From NCBI RefSeq assembly GCF_015711605.1, contig NZ_JABTEZ010000004.1, positions 1 to 64,000 of the forward strand: 64,000 nucleotides of DNA, in the 5' to 3' direction. Positions within the stretch are counted from its first letter, which is position 1; every line of letters starts with the position of its first letter. Below the pieces are notes generated by a model that saw nothing but the letters and a program-made list of their open reading frames with translations, searched no databases and was not told the DNA's origin. This document shows positions 24,585 to 33,637 of this stretch, one piece after another. Made by a program: the position numbers and the translations under genes. The DNA is from Planomonospora sp. ID67723 (GTDB lineage Bacteria > Actinomycetota > Actinomycetes > Streptosporangiales > Streptosporangiaceae).

Positions 24585-25826
24585 TCACACGGATCGGGCA
24601 GCGGAGGTGACCGCTTCGACGGTCGGATATGCCGTGGGCCTGGTGAGCAGATCAGTGGCCAGGCTGACGCAGCGCAACTCGCAAGCGGCCCGGATGTCGT
24701 CATCGGGAATGCTCTGCAGCTCCACAACGTGTGCCAGACCGAAGATCCGCCGGAGGATCTCGGTGCCGCAGAAACCGAGCGTATCGGCCCAGACCTGGTC
24801 CACATACCGTCGGCGTTCCGTGTCCAAGTCCGCGGGGTGCGCGAACAGGGCGCGCGGGTAGGCGTCGCCGTCCGCGCTCCGCTCCCACAGCTGGAGGAAA
24901 CGACGGCTGAAACCGTGCCACAGTTCCTCGATCACCTCCAGGATCCACTCCTGGTACTCGTTGCGCTCTGCATCGGCGGGCTGGTGGCCGGCCCGGGCGA
25001 GGTGGCCGATCAGCAGGTGCGCGAGCAGAGTGCCGAGGTCGAAGCCCATCGGGCCGAAGCATGCGAACTCCTGGTCGATGACCCGGGTGTCGTCCTCGGT
25101 GACCAGGATGGATCCGGTGTGCAGGTCGCCGTGGAGCAGTGCCTGGGCGCAGGTGAGATAGCGCAGCTTCAACCGTGATGCAGCGATCTTGAGTCCGGTG
25201 TCGCTGCGCAGGCGGTCGGCTGCCGCGTCCAACTGCGGGTGGGTCCAGGAGTTGCGCCAGTGTTCCCGGTAGGTCTCGGTGAAGACCATGTCCTCCATAA
25301 TCTGTGTCATCTCGGTGTTACCGCCGAATAGGGTGGCCAGCCGCCGTTTCTCCACCGCCGGGCGAGCCAGGTCGGAGGTGCCGAACATCGATCCGGCCAA
25401 GTACTCGGCGAGCTGCCGGGCCAGCCGCGGATAGCGCACTCCATGCAACAGCCCGTGGCGCAGGACGACGTGCGGTGCGAGGTGCTCCAGGGCGAGGAGG
25501 TTCCTCTCCGGGTCGTAGCCCAGGACTTCCGGGACGCGGGCGGCGACCAGGCGTCCGTGTTCCTGCAGCGCCCGATATTCGTAGTAGGTCCTCCGAGGGG
25601 TCAGCGGCCAGGACTCGCCGACCACACGGACGTACGGCATGGCCTGCTTGACGCAGATCCGACCGGCCGGTCCGCGCACCTCGAAGACATAATTGACGTT
25701 GCCGTCGCCGATCTCCCGGACGCGCCAGTCGCCGGGCCGTCCGCCGAGACGCGCGGCCACCGCGGGGACGCCGTTCAGATGCTCTGCGAGCGCTGGACCT
25801 TCGAGCAACGCATACGTGGCGGCCAT
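24585..25826 (-). CDS. mtnK: S-methyl-5-thioribose kinase-like protein (MtnK family)
   Basis: 413 aa of the usual MtnK length. Family signatures: REIGDGNVNYVFEVRG (glycine-rich nucleotide loop), KQAMPYVRVVGESWPLT, the catalytic loop LLHGDLHTGSI and the metal-binding VIDQEFACFGPMGFDLG. MtnK phosphorylates 5-methylthioribose in methionine salvage. No mtnA or other salvage gene is nearby. Instead, it is 13 bp downstream of a flavin oxidase gene and close to a diiron oxygenase remnant. It may serve a specialised pathway rather than housekeeping salvage. Confidence 0.85.
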   Translation of the reverse strand: MAATYALLEGPALAEHLNGVPAVAARLGGRPGDWRVREIGDGNVNYVFEVRGPAGRICVKQAMPYVRVVGESWPLTPRRTYYEYRALQEHGRLVAARVPEVLGYDPERNLLALEHLAPHVVLRHGLLHGVRYPRLARQLAEYLAGSMFGTSDLARPAVEKRRLATLFGGNTEMTQIMEDMVFTETYREHWRNSWTHPQLDAAADRLRSDTGLKIAASRLKLRYLTCAQALLHGDLHTGSILVTEDDTRVIDQEFACFGPMGFDLGTLLAHLLIGHLARAGHQPADAERNEYQEWILEVIEELWHGFSRRFLQLWERSADGDAYPRALFAHPADLDTERRRYVDQVWADTLGFCGTEILRRIFGLAHVVELQSIPDDDIRAACELRCVSLATDLLTRPTAYPTVEAVTSAARSV

Positions 25827-25839
25827 GGGCTTCTCCCCT

Positions 25840-27369
25840 TCATCTCACATCCCAGCACACCGCGTCCGGGCGTAGCCACACAGGGCGCGGCAGACGGAAT
25901 TCCTCGTGCAGGACACGTTCCGCCGCTTCCAGTACTCCCTCGACCGATCCGGGCCGCGGCGTCCAGCCGTCGCTGATCCACAACACCGGTTCGCCGGGCA
26001 GCGGCCGCCGCATGACCGGGATCACCGCGTCGGCGTCGTACCCCGGGCGCCACACCGGCCATGCCCCGCCGTAGGGATCACCGGACCAGTCCTGCCAACG
26101 GGAGGCGGCGGGCCGCGGTGCCGTGGTGAGGCCGTGGAGCTCCAGCAGCATGTCGTGGGCTCGCTCGACCAGGCGCGGAGAGGCCGGTCCCGGCCTTCTG
26201 CTCGCTGCTGGCCCGAGATCGTCGGCCAATGCCTTCCAATACCGGTGGGCGGCGCCGTCCGCGTACACGGCCAGCAGGGCTCCCGGGCCGTCGCCGTCCG
26301 GTGTGGTCCAATACCACAACTGCCGGACCGGCAGGTCGCTGGTGCTGCGCCCTCTTGCCACGCCGGCCCGGCGCCACCAGGCGACCGGGTAGGTGAGGAA
26401 GAGCTTGGCCGCGGGTACCCGGTGCAGGCTCGCCAAGCCGTGGCGGAACGCGGCGTGATGGAAGGGCAGAGCCTTTGATTCCAGACACTCGACCGCGTGA
26501 GCGGGTAAGGCGAGCAGGACGGCCCGTGCCAGCACCTCACGTTGATCGTCCCCGTCGAACCACAGCCGGTACCCGCCGGTGCGGGTGCGCTCCAGCCGTA
26601 CCAGCCGATGCCCGAAGAAGGTGAGGCCGCCGGCCTGGGTGAAGCGGCGGTGCAAGGAGCGCGGAACTTCCTGGAACCCGCAGCGGAGCCCGAGGTATCC
26701 GCCCTCCGGCGGGGTCTGGAACATGGCGTCCAGGTGGTAGGCCGCGCTACCGGCCGATTCTCGGCCGTCGTAACCGCCGCTGTCCTCCAGGAGCGCTGCG
26801 GCATCGGGACTCAGCACGGCCTCGGTCAGTTCCGTCCAGGGGACCTCGTGCAGCGGACGGCCCTGCCACCTCGCCGCGCGCCGGGCTTGCCGATAGCGCT
26901 CCACCGCCAGAACGGCCGGTCTTCCCCTGCAACCGGCCGACTCCGCGCGCATCGCCGAGAAGCCGGGCATCGCCCGCTCGGCGACCAGATCCACAAGCCC
27001 GTCGCGGGCGAGCCCCAGTTCCTCCGGACGCAGCCGGTAAGGGAGCGTCTGCGCACCCGAATGCAACTGGTGTTCGCGCAGCCGTACGCCGCGGATGTAG
27101 GTCAGGTTCTCCGGTCGTCCGAAGTCGAAGGGGAAGACCTCCTCCTGCAGGCCGAGATGCAGCACGAGGTCGACGAGGACGTGCTCGGTCGCGTCGAAGC
27201 GCATCGCTCCGTACTCGGCCGCCGCCCCCGGCACTCCGGGCAGCGGCGCAGAGCAGAGCCGGCCCCCGACACGCCGAGAGGCCTCGAAAAGCGCCACACG
27301 CTGACCGGCCAGCCGGTAGGCGAGGTAGCAGCCACCGATTCCGGCCCCCACGACGGCGATGTCCCACAT
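25840..27369 (-). CDS. FAD-dependent amine-oxidase-like protein
   Basis: 509 aa. The N-terminus DIAVVGAGIGGCYLAYRLAG is a Rossmann FAD-binding motif, followed by ALFEASRRVGGRL and EYGAMRFD. The end has ILWISDGWTPRPGSVEGVLEA, where amine oxidases normally carry the second flavin contact. The middle is divergent and the substrate cannot be predicted. GGGAAGGG precedes the chosen ATG. An ATG 36 bp upstream is possible. It is cotranscribed with the MtnK-like gene and divergent from an unrecognised protein. Confidence 0.8.
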   Translation of the reverse strand: MWDIAVVGAGIGGCYLAYRLAGQRVALFEASRRVGGRLCSAPLPGVPGAAAEYGAMRFDATEHVLVDLVLHLGLQEEVFPFDFGRPENLTYIRGVRLREHQLHSGAQTLPYRLRPEELGLARDGLVDLVAERAMPGFSAMRAESAGCRGRPAVLAVERYRQARRAARWQGRPLHEVPWTELTEAVLSPDAAALLEDSGGYDGRESAGSAAYHLDAMFQTPPEGGYLGLRCGFQEVPRSLHRRFTQAGGLTFFGHRLVRLERTRTGGYRLWFDGDDQREVLARAVLLALPAHAVECLESKALPFHHAAFRHGLASLHRVPAAKLFLTYPVAWWRRAGVARGRSTSDLPVRQLWYWTTPDGDGPGALLAVYADGAAHRYWKALADDLGPAASRRPGPASPRLVERAHDMLLELHGLTTAPRPAASRWQDWSGDPYGGAWPVWRPGYDADAVIPVMRRPLPGEPVLWISDGWTPRPGSVEGVLEAAERVLHEEFRLPRPVWLRPDAVCWDVR

Positions 27370-27439
27370 AGGCCCTTCCCATCCGTCGAAGCCGCAGCGC
27401 TTCACTCTCGCCTTGCCAGCAAGCCGGACAACACGTAGT

Positions 27440-27455
27440 GTATCAGCTTAAATAC
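27440..27455. promoter_or_regulatory. AT-rich inverted repeat in a divergent promoter
   Basis: GTATCAGCTTAAATAC has GTAT/ATAC arms. It lies in the only AT-rich patch of the 121-bp divergent region between the flavin oxidase and the 27491 gene. It may be an operator or the shared promoter core. Confidence 0.35.
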
Positions 27456-27490
27456 GGAGAGTAGCTATTCTGTCCGCGCAACATGCCGAT

Positions 27491-28273
27491 ATGGCCAAGA
27501 AGACGGGACCGAGGATGACGTTCAGGCATCACACGCCTAGCCGTGCGATCAACGGCTACCGCCAAATGGAGGAGTACTTCTGTGACGTACGCTCCTTCTT
27601 CGAGGTGCTGAACGTCCGCTTCTCCATCCCCGAATACGGAGTGGGGCTTCAGCCGATCGGCGGTCAGGCGCTGTTCTCCAATGCCAACAGCTACCTGCTC
27701 TCGGACGACAGTTCTTATCCCTTCTACCTGTGGCTGCCGACGTGGCTGGGGCGTTTCTACCTCGACCCGACGACCGTTCCGCCCGGCACCGCGGTCGACG
27801 ACTGCCCGATGGGGCAGGCACGGCTGCTGGCCTTCGTCTGGCCCTGGCTGGGCTTCAACGATGCCTACCTCGACGACGCCGAACCCGAATGCTGGTTCGG
27901 CGTATGCGAGCCGTCCCCGGCGGATCTCCACGAGAAGGCGGTGGTGACCGCCGAAAAGATCTTCCTTTACTTCCGGCTCGAACGGACCCGTGAACGGGAA
28001 ACAAACGGCTGGACCACCGGCGGATTCCGGGGCGCCGAGATCGGCTGTGACCTGCAAGGCCGCTGGTTCCTGCGGCGGGTCCCGCTCTCCGAGCTCACGA
28101 CCTACCACGGGATCGAGAAAAACGTGATCGCACCGCTCGGCGAGCTGTTCCACAGGTTGCAGCACCCGGGTGGCGGTGTGCCCCAGCTGACCACCGTCCA
28201 ACTCCCCCAGACCCGGCCCAGGCAGGCCGCCGCCATCCGCTCTGACGGCCAGATCGACGGAGGCGGTAGATGA
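27491..28273 (+). CDS. Unrecognised protein in the kinase/flavin-oxidase/diiron locus
   Basis: 260 aa, soluble, no signal peptide. The composition is aromatic and acidic, with blocks such as SNANSYLLSDDSSYPFYLWL, FVWPWLGFNDAYLDD, ECWFGVCEPSPADLH and IFLYFRLERTRE. I do not recognise the family. The gene's stop overlaps the diiron-oxygenase start by 4 nt, so the two were coupled. An ATG at 27515 has GGGACCGAGG just ahead and could be the true start. Its context suggests a pathway protein rather than a regulator. Confidence 0.75.
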   Translation: MAKKTGPRMTFRHHTPSRAINGYRQMEEYFCDVRSFFEVLNVRFSIPEYGVGLQPIGGQALFSNANSYLLSDDSSYPFYLWLPTWLGRFYLDPTTVPPGTAVDDCPMGQARLLAFVWPWLGFNDAYLDDAEPECWFGVCEPSPADLHEKAVVTAEKIFLYFRLERTRERETNGWTTGGFRGAEIGCDLQGRWFLRRVPLSELTTYHGIEKNVIAPLGELFHRLQHPGGGVPQLTTVQLPQTRPRQAAAIRSDGQIDGGGR

Positions 28274-28955
28274 CGGACGGCCTCTCCTGGCGGCCGCCGC
28301 CGTACGTCCCCGAGAGTCTCCTGCCGGGCACACCCCCATACGACCCGGCCGATCCAGTCGAGAACGCCGTCATCCGGCGACTGGCCGGCAACTGGCACCG
28401 CAGAGCCGCGGTCAAACACAACGCGCCGCTGGCCGAGCAGCAGGTGGTCAATGCGGCTTTCGGCCTCGTGCTGGAAGGCGCGTATCCGGGCGTGCGCGGG
28501 GAGTCGCTGCGCCAGGCCGTCGCGCAAGCCATGGTGGACGAGCAATATCACACCCTGATGCATCTCAACGCCAGCGCACGGACCCGGCGGCGACGCAACC
28601 TCACCGCATCCGGTCTGGATCTACCGGCGCCGTACACCGTACGCGAACATGCGCGCCTGTCCGCCTCGGCCGGGGAGTCCTGGCAGCGACCGTGTATCAC
28701 CATCTCGACGTTCGGCGCCGGCCGTATTTCTTCGACATGCTCGCGCGCGGTCTGGACGCTTTCGCCGCCAACGACTACCTCGCATGGCGTTGGATCATGG
28801 ACCTCACCCGGATCCCGCGAAGCCGCACGATACTCGCGGACTGCCGCTCGGACCCGTCGCGTCGGCGGCTGGTGCGCGACTACACCGGGCTGCGCGCCCT
28901 CACCGACCGGATGGGCGTCACCGGCCGCGTGGACCTCGACTGGCACCCCCGGTGA
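28270..28955 (+). pseudogene. AurF-type diiron N-oxygenase, truncated and frameshifted
   Basis: The first frame (to about residue 140) has E-X33-DEQYH within VDEQYHTLMH, the first half of the EX28-37DEX2H...EX2H diiron signature of AurF-like p-aminobenzoate N-oxygenases. The second half is missing. From about 28640-28690 the coding signal moves to another frame, reading VYHHLDVRRRPYFFDMLARG, then WIMDLTRIPRS and RRRLVRDYTGL, an AurF-like C-terminal end. The total is about 100 residues short of the roughly 330 expected, and the second ligand set is gone. It is probably inactive. Confidence 0.65.
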
Positions 28956-29027
28956 AAGAACGCCGACGCCGCTACCGGCCGCTACGCACTCCTCGTGTGC
29001 TGAGTCTCAAGTCCGCTCAGGGTCGCC

Positions 29028-29290
29028 ATGTCGCTGTCGCGTCCGGGGCCGAAGCTCGCACCGCTGGAACTGACCGTCGAGGAACGCCACGCACCGGTCG
29101 ACGCGGTCGATGGCCCGACAGCTCGGCCTGTCGCAGGCGCATCCGCGTTTCCGCACCCACCTCACCCCGACCGGCGCGTCCTGGCTCAACCTGGTCGAGC
29201 GGTGGTTCGCGGAGCTGACGAACAAGCGGATACGGAGGGGTGAGCACCGGCCGGTCCAGGCGCTGGAGAAGGACATCCGCTATCGAGGCC
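29028..29290 (+). pseudogene. IS630-family transposase, internally deleted
   Basis: An N-terminal piece, MSLSRPGPKLAPLELTVEER, is followed after a deletion and frameshift by FRTHLTPTGASWLNLVERWF and AELTNKRIRRGEHRPVQALE. The latter is the DDE-motif C-terminus of an IS630-type transposase. The whole central domain is missing. It follows the broken diiron oxygenase immediately. Confidence 0.7.
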
Positions 29291-29339
29291 GGGCTGGCGG
29301 CGCTGTGCCGGGCGTTGTGCGCGAGTCTGGCGCCGGCAC

Positions 29340-29403
29340 CGCCATCCAGGCCCCAGCCAAGCTCGCCGGTGGCCGGGCCCTTGGCGGCCAGCGAGATGAC
29401 CAC
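29340..29403 (-). pseudogene. IS256-family transposase scrap
   Basis: About 20 codons read DEVVISLAAKGPATGEL, close to the conserved 'VISLAAKGLTTGE' block of IS256-type transposases. Surrounding sequence shows no further match. The fragment lies between the IS630 remnant and the histidine kinase gene. Confidence 0.4.
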
Positions 29404-29443
29404 CTCATCGGCCAGCCCGGACGAGGCCCGCTCGGGGACGAGC

Positions 29444-30562
29444 CTACGGCGTGCCGGGAAGCCGGACGGTGACGAGGAGACCGCCGTTGGGGCGGGGCGC
29501 GAGGTCGAGGGTCCCGTCGTGGGCGCGGACGATGCTGTTCACGATGGCGAGGCCGAGGCCGGCGCCGACGTGTTCGTCGGTGCGTACGCGTTCTGTTCCG
29601 CGCTGGAAGGGTTCGGTGAGGGTCGGTACCAGGTCGGGTGGGAGCGGGCGACCCGTGTTCTCGACCCGCAGCACGCTGGTGCCGCTGTGCGCTTCGGTGT
29701 GGACCGTCACGGTGCCGCTGGCGGGGAGGTTGTGGATGATGGCGTTCTGGACGAGGTTCGTCGCCATCCGCGCCAGGAGTTCGGCGGAGCCGCTGGTCTG
29801 GGCCGTCCCGCCGGTGACGTCGAGCGTGATTCGGCGCTGTTCGGCGAGGGGGAGCATCGTTTCGGCGGCTTCTTCGGCGATCAGGGAGAGGTCGACGCCC
29901 TCGGGGGTGAAGTGTCTGCGGTCGCCGCGGCTGAGCAGTAGGAGGGCCTCGGTGAGGTCGATCGCCCGCTGATTGACGGCGTGCAAGCGTTCGATGAGTT
30001 CGTCCCGGTGCCGCGTGGGGTCTTTGCGGGCGACGTCGAGGAGCGTCCGGCTGATGGCCAGCGGGGTGCGCAGTTCGTGGGAGGCGTTCGCGGCGAACCT
30101 CTGCTGCTCGGCGACGTGGGACTCGAGCTGTTCGAGCATCGAGTCGAACGCGTCGGAGAGTTCACGGAACTCGTCTTCGTGGCCCTCCATGCGAATCCGG
30201 TGGGACAGTGACCCGTCCGCGGCCATGCGTGTGGCATTCGTGATGCGGGTCAGCGGCGCGAGCATCCGGCCGGCGAGAATCCATCCGCCCAGTAGGCCGA
30301 ATATCAGCAGAAAGGCCAGCACTGCGGCTGCTCTCGGGGCGAAGGCGCAGAGCAGGTCGGCGCGGTTCGGTACGGACATCACGGGGACAGGGAGGCGGGA
30401 GCGGTTGGGTTCGGACATCTCGGGGTTGCCGATCACCTCGGGTACGTAACGCAGCAGGAACACCCACACTGTGACGAGGAGCAAGGCACCTGCCAGCATG
30501 ACGAACCCGGCATAGCTGAGAGTCAGTTTGAGGCGGACGCTCAAACCGGGCTCCCTATCCAC
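29444..30562 (-). CDS. Two-component sensor histidine kinase
   Basis: 372 aa: two membrane segments (about 12-35 and 78-97) around a short external loop of about 40 residues, a HAMP region, the phospho-acceptor block RFAANASHELRTPLA, an N-box (TNLVQNAIIHNL) and G-box (GAGLGLAIV). The very short sensor loop suggests detection of a membrane-proximal signal. It overlaps the response-regulator gene by 8 bp. Upstream are VanZ and DD-peptidase-like genes, so cell-wall stress is a likely input (inference). Confidence 0.93.
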   Translation of the reverse strand: MDREPGLSVRLKLTLSYAGFVMLAGALLLVTVWVFLLRYVPEVIGNPEMSEPNRSRLPVPVMSVPNRADLLCAFAPRAAAVLAFLLIFGLLGGWILAGRMLAPLTRITNATRMAADGSLSHRIRMEGHEDEFRELSDAFDSMLEQLESHVAEQQRFAANASHELRTPLAISRTLLDVARKDPTRHRDELIERLHAVNQRAIDLTEALLLLSRGDRRHFTPEGVDLSLIAEEAAETMLPLAEQRRITLDVTGGTAQTSGSAELLARMATNLVQNAIIHNLPASGTVTVHTEAHSGTSVLRVENTGRPLPPDLVPTLTEPFQRGTERVRTDEHVGAGLGLAIVNSIVRAHDGTLDLAPRPNGGLLVTVRLPGTP

Positions 30563-31250
30563 GGTCGTCTTCCTCCCGCCCGGTGCCGAGTGCTGTGTCG
30601 ATGCGGTAGCCGACGCCGGGCACGGTGGCGATGATCCATGGTTCGCCGAGCCGTTTGCGCAGTGCGGAGACGGTGATGCGCACGGCGTTGGTGAGGGGGT
30701 CGGCGTTCTCGTCCCAGGCCCGTTCCAGCAGCTCCTCGGCGCTGACGACCCCGCCCTCGGCGGTGACGAGGACTTCCAGCACGGCGAACTGCTTGCGGGT
30801 GAGCGCGACGTAGCGTTCGTCGCGGAAGACCTCCCGGCGGAAGGGGTCGAGCCGCAGGCCCGCGATCTCGCGGACCGGGGGCCGGGCGTGCCCGCGTCGG
30901 CGGTCGAGCGCCCTCAGCCGCAGGACGAGTTCCCGCAGCTCGAACGGTTTGGTGAGGTAGTCGTCGGCGCCGAGCTCGAACCCGGAGGCCTTGTCGTCGA
31001 TCCGGTCGGCAGCGGTGAGCATGAGGATCGGGATGCCGCTGCCGGAGGCGACGATGCGCCGGGCGACCTCGTCGCCGGAGGGGCCGGGGATATCGCGGTC
31101 GAGGACCGCGAGGTCGTAGGAGTTGACGCTGAGCAGTTCCAGGGCGCAGTCGCCGTCGCCGGCGATGTCGGCGGCAATCGCCTCCAGCCGCAGACCGTCA
31201 CGGACGGCTTCGGCCAGGTAGGGCTCGTCCTCCACGATCAGTACCCGCAT
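30555..31250 (-). CDS. OmpR-family response regulator
   Basis: 231 aa. The receiver domain has the acidic pair EDE, Asp phosphorylation site in LAVLDRDIPG, Thr in MLTAAD and Lys in DDYLTKPF. The C-terminal winged helix (LTRKQFAVLEVLV ... TNAVRITVSALRKRL ... TVPGVGYRI) is of the OmpR/PhoB class. It is the partner of the overlapping kinase. Possible targets are the VanZ and peptidase genes upstream, which share a 47-bp promoter element. Confidence 0.94.
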   Translation of the reverse strand: MRVLIVEDEPYLAEAVRDGLRLEAIAADIAGDGDCALELLSVNSYDLAVLDRDIPGPSGDEVARRIVASGSGIPILMLTAADRIDDKASGFELGADDYLTKPFELRELVLRLRALDRRRGHARPPVREIAGLRLDPFRREVFRDERYVALTRKQFAVLEVLVTAEGGVVSAEELLERAWDENADPLTNAVRITVSALRKRLGEPWIIATVPGVGYRIDTALGTGREEDDRG

Positions 31251-31308
31251 GCTGGAAGCCTATGGTCAGCGCAAAATAGTGTCGACGTCTGCGCAACGGA
31301 CACGCGAC

Positions 31309-32034
31309 TCAGCTCGCCGGTGCCGGTGCCGGTGCCGGTGCCGGAGCGGGGGAGGGGCGGTCCGATGGCGCCTCCGTCGTTGTCCGCCACCAGGGGCGCG
31401 ACGCCAGCCCGGCCAGCGCGGCGCCTGCGGCGTTGACCAGGACGTCATCCACCGAGGACACCCGGTCCAGGCGCAGGACGTACTGTGCGGTTTCGACCAG
31501 GACCGAGCAGCCTGCCCCGAGCGCCAGGATCCGCGGCACGGACGCCAGCGCGGCGAACCGCATCGGGGCGAAGAACCCCAGCGCCGCGAAGATCAGCAGG
31601 TTGCCGCCGATCCCGATCGGCCCCATCGTGAGCAGGTCTCGCAGCGGGATCAGGCTCATCCGGCCGGGGACGATGCCGGCCCCCGGGCCGGGCATCATGG
31701 TCATCCATACGAACGGCACCGTCCCGTAGACCATCCCCACCTCGGCCAGCGACATCCGCCACGTCGATGTGCCGCCGACAGCACGCCGACGGCGCGCCAG
31801 AGCCCACACCACCAGAGCTGCGAACGGCAGCCCGACCAGCATCATGAGCAACACGCCGTTCTCCGTGTCGTAGCAGCCGTGCCACCGCCCCGCCATGCAC
31901 TGCGGAGCGGACATCATGAGCGGCCGGCGCACGGCGAATGCGACGCTCGCCAGGCCGAGGATCGCCAGGCCGGCGAGCACGATCCTGCGTGTGCGACGGG
32001 GCGGTGCTGACGGGGGTGCGGCGTGGTTGTTCAT
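31309..32034 (-). CDS. VanZ-family membrane protein
   Basis: 241 aa with about five membrane segments; the C-terminal half (LIPLRDLLTM ... GNLLIFAALGFFAPM ... VETAQYVLRLDRVSSVDDVLVNAAGAALA) is the VanZ-like core. VanZ confers low-level teicoplanin resistance by an unknown route. The last 15 residues are a Pro-Ala repeat encoded by a short GGTGCC array. It sits 58 bp upstream of the response regulator on the same strand. Confidence 0.88.
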   Translation of the reverse strand: MNNHAAPPSAPPRRTRRIVLAGLAILGLASVAFAVRRPLMMSAPQCMAGRWHGCYDTENGVLLMMLVGLPFAALVVWALARRRRAVGGTSTWRMSLAEVGMVYGTVPFVWMTMMPGPGAGIVPGRMSLIPLRDLLTMGPIGIGGNLLIFAALGFFAPMRFAALASVPRILALGAGCSVLVETAQYVLRLDRVSSVDDVLVNAAGAALAGLASRPWWRTTTEAPSDRPSPAPAPAPAPAPAS

Positions 32035-32053
32035 GCCCCCATTAGAGGCGGAG

Positions 32054-32100
32054 GACTGTTGCGGTGGCGTATGCGACTTTCCATACATCCGCGATATACG
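32054..32100 (-). promoter_or_regulatory. 47-bp promoter element, copy 1 (upstream of VanZ)
   Basis: About 80% identical to the element at 33638-33684. Within it lies an inverted repeat GTAT-N10-ATAC (minus strand GTATGGAAAGTCGCATAC, about 32069-32086), 35 bp ahead of the VanZ start. Conservation of a non-coding block ahead of two same-strand genes points to a common regulator. Confidence 0.65.
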
Positions 32101-32326
32101 GAATCCGGGCGTCGTCGGGCGCCTCGGCTGCGACCAGCCCCGGAGCCGGCTGTCGACGTTGACGGGCAACCGGGCTCGCGATCGAACAGGTCGAATCGTC
32201 CAGCCCTACTGGGCCAAACGACGAAGCCCCGCTGAACAGCACAGTAATCCACACCCGAGTGGCGCACCGGTCTCGGCATGCCGGGCCCAGGAGGTCCCTG
32301 CTCTTCGCGTCTGCCGCCAGACCGCC

Positions 32327-33559
32327 TCAGCCACCGCCCCCGTCACCGGGCGAAGCCCCGGTGACGGCCTGCAGCTCCCGCCCGATCATCTCCACCAGCG
32401 GCACGTTGTCGCAGTTGCCGAGGATGACGCCGACCCAGCCGGTGTCCGGGTAGATGCTCCAGTTGGCGCAGACACCCGGGTTGCCGCCGGCGCGCTGGAT
32501 CGCCCACTGGCCGCCGATGATTTCGGCCGAAGGCCCGTATGTGCCGAACGAGGCCGGGCCCAGGGGGATCTTGGCTGCGGTGAGTACGTCGGCCCAGGGC
32601 CGGTCCAGCAGCGTGCCGTCGCTCAGCGCGCGGGCGAACCGGATCAGGTCCGGTGCGGTGGCGAAGCCGCCGTCGCCGAGGGCGTCGATGAAGGCGCGGC
32701 CCGGGTTCCTGCCCAGCATGTACGGGAAAGGGCTGCCCTTGTCCAGATTGCGGACCGCATCCACATGGCTGCCGTCGGCCAGCGTCATGTACGGGTGCGC
32801 GATGCGCTTGTCGGTGAGCCACTGCGGCCTGGTGTAGAACGCCGAGCCTGTCATGCCGCAACGCCGGAAGATGTTCTCCTCGACGTAGTCCCAATAGGTC
32901 TTGCCGCTCACGGCCTCCACGATCAGCGCGGGAATGACGGTTTCGGCACCGGCGTGGAACGCGTTGGGAACGCCGGGTGTGCCCACCAGCTTCGACTGCC
33001 GCGCCCACCGTTCCCGGTACTCGTGGACCTCGTCTCGGCTCTGGAAGACCCGCTGGATGTCCTCTTCGGGGGTGTTCATCCCAGAAGTGCCGGAGAGCAT
33101 GTGGTGGATGCTCACCTTCCCGGCGACGTCCCTGGCGAAGCCCTTCAGTTTCAGGTCGCCCACCGTGTCTGTCAGCTTCAGTTTCCCCTGCTGCGCCAGC
33201 TGCAGGATGGCCACCGCGTTGAACGGTTTGCCCGCCGAGCTGAGGGTGAACGCGGTGCCCTCGTGGTTGCGGATTCCTTTCTCCTTGTCGGCCATGCCGT
33301 AGCTGCGTGACAGCACCGTCCGGCCTCGGTGGGACAGCATCACCACGCCGGAGAACTTGCCCTCGGCGGCCAGCCGCGCCACGTACCGGTCGTAGGCCCC
33401 GCCGGGCCGGGCGCCGGGCGGGATCCGGTCGTGCCCGGACGGGTACTGGTCGATCCCAGCGCCCATCAGCGGCACGGCGGCCACCGCGCCGGCGGTCGCC
33501 AATCCGCCCCATTTGACCAGCCGACGCCGGTCGATATCACGTGCGGCATCCGAATCCAT
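32327..33559 (-). CDS. Exported serine hydrolase of the class C beta-lactamase/DD-peptidase family
   Basis: 410 aa. A twin-arginine signal (DIDRRRLVKWGGLATAGAVA) indicates Tat export. The nucleophile region is FTLSSAGKPFNAVAIL (SxxK as SAGK). IHHMLSGTSGM follows, and AFHAGAETVIPALIVEAVSG replaces the usual YSN-type motif with FHAG. It may be a DD-peptidase, esterase or inactive relative rather than a true beta-lactamase. The start has GGGAGAGGAG ahead of it. It belongs to the group with VanZ and the two-component genes. Confidence 0.85.
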   Translation of the reverse strand: MDSDAARDIDRRRLVKWGGLATAGAVAAVPLMGAGIDQYPSGHDRIPPGARPGGAYDRYVARLAAEGKFSGVVMLSHRGRTVLSRSYGMADKEKGIRNHEGTAFTLSSAGKPFNAVAILQLAQQGKLKLTDTVGDLKLKGFARDVAGKVSIHHMLSGTSGMNTPEEDIQRVFQSRDEVHEYRERWARQSKLVGTPGVPNAFHAGAETVIPALIVEAVSGKTYWDYVEENIFRRCGMTGSAFYTRPQWLTDKRIAHPYMTLADGSHVDAVRNLDKGSPFPYMLGRNPGRAFIDALGDGGFATAPDLIRFARALSDGTLLDRPWADVLTAAKIPLGPASFGTYGPSAEIIGGQWAIQRAGGNPGVCANWSIYPDTGWVGVILGNCDNVPLVEMIGRELQAVTGASPGDGGGG

Positions 33560-33637
33560 GATCACGCTCCTCTCCCGGTCGACGAATCTGGCGCTGACAG
33601 TGAGGCGCTCTGGTTCATTCCTGTACTTAATACGCGC

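Noticed and set aside
24585-25826. Aminoglycoside phosphotransferase resistance gene
   Set aside because: It has the kinase-fold motif HGDLH, but the full pattern (QAMPYVR, DQEFACFGPMGFDLG, 413 aa) fits methylthioribose kinase better.
32327-33559. Classical beta-lactamase resistance gene
   Set aside because: The YxN motif is replaced by FHAG and the gene has a Tat signal with cell-wall neighbours. Resistance cannot be claimed.
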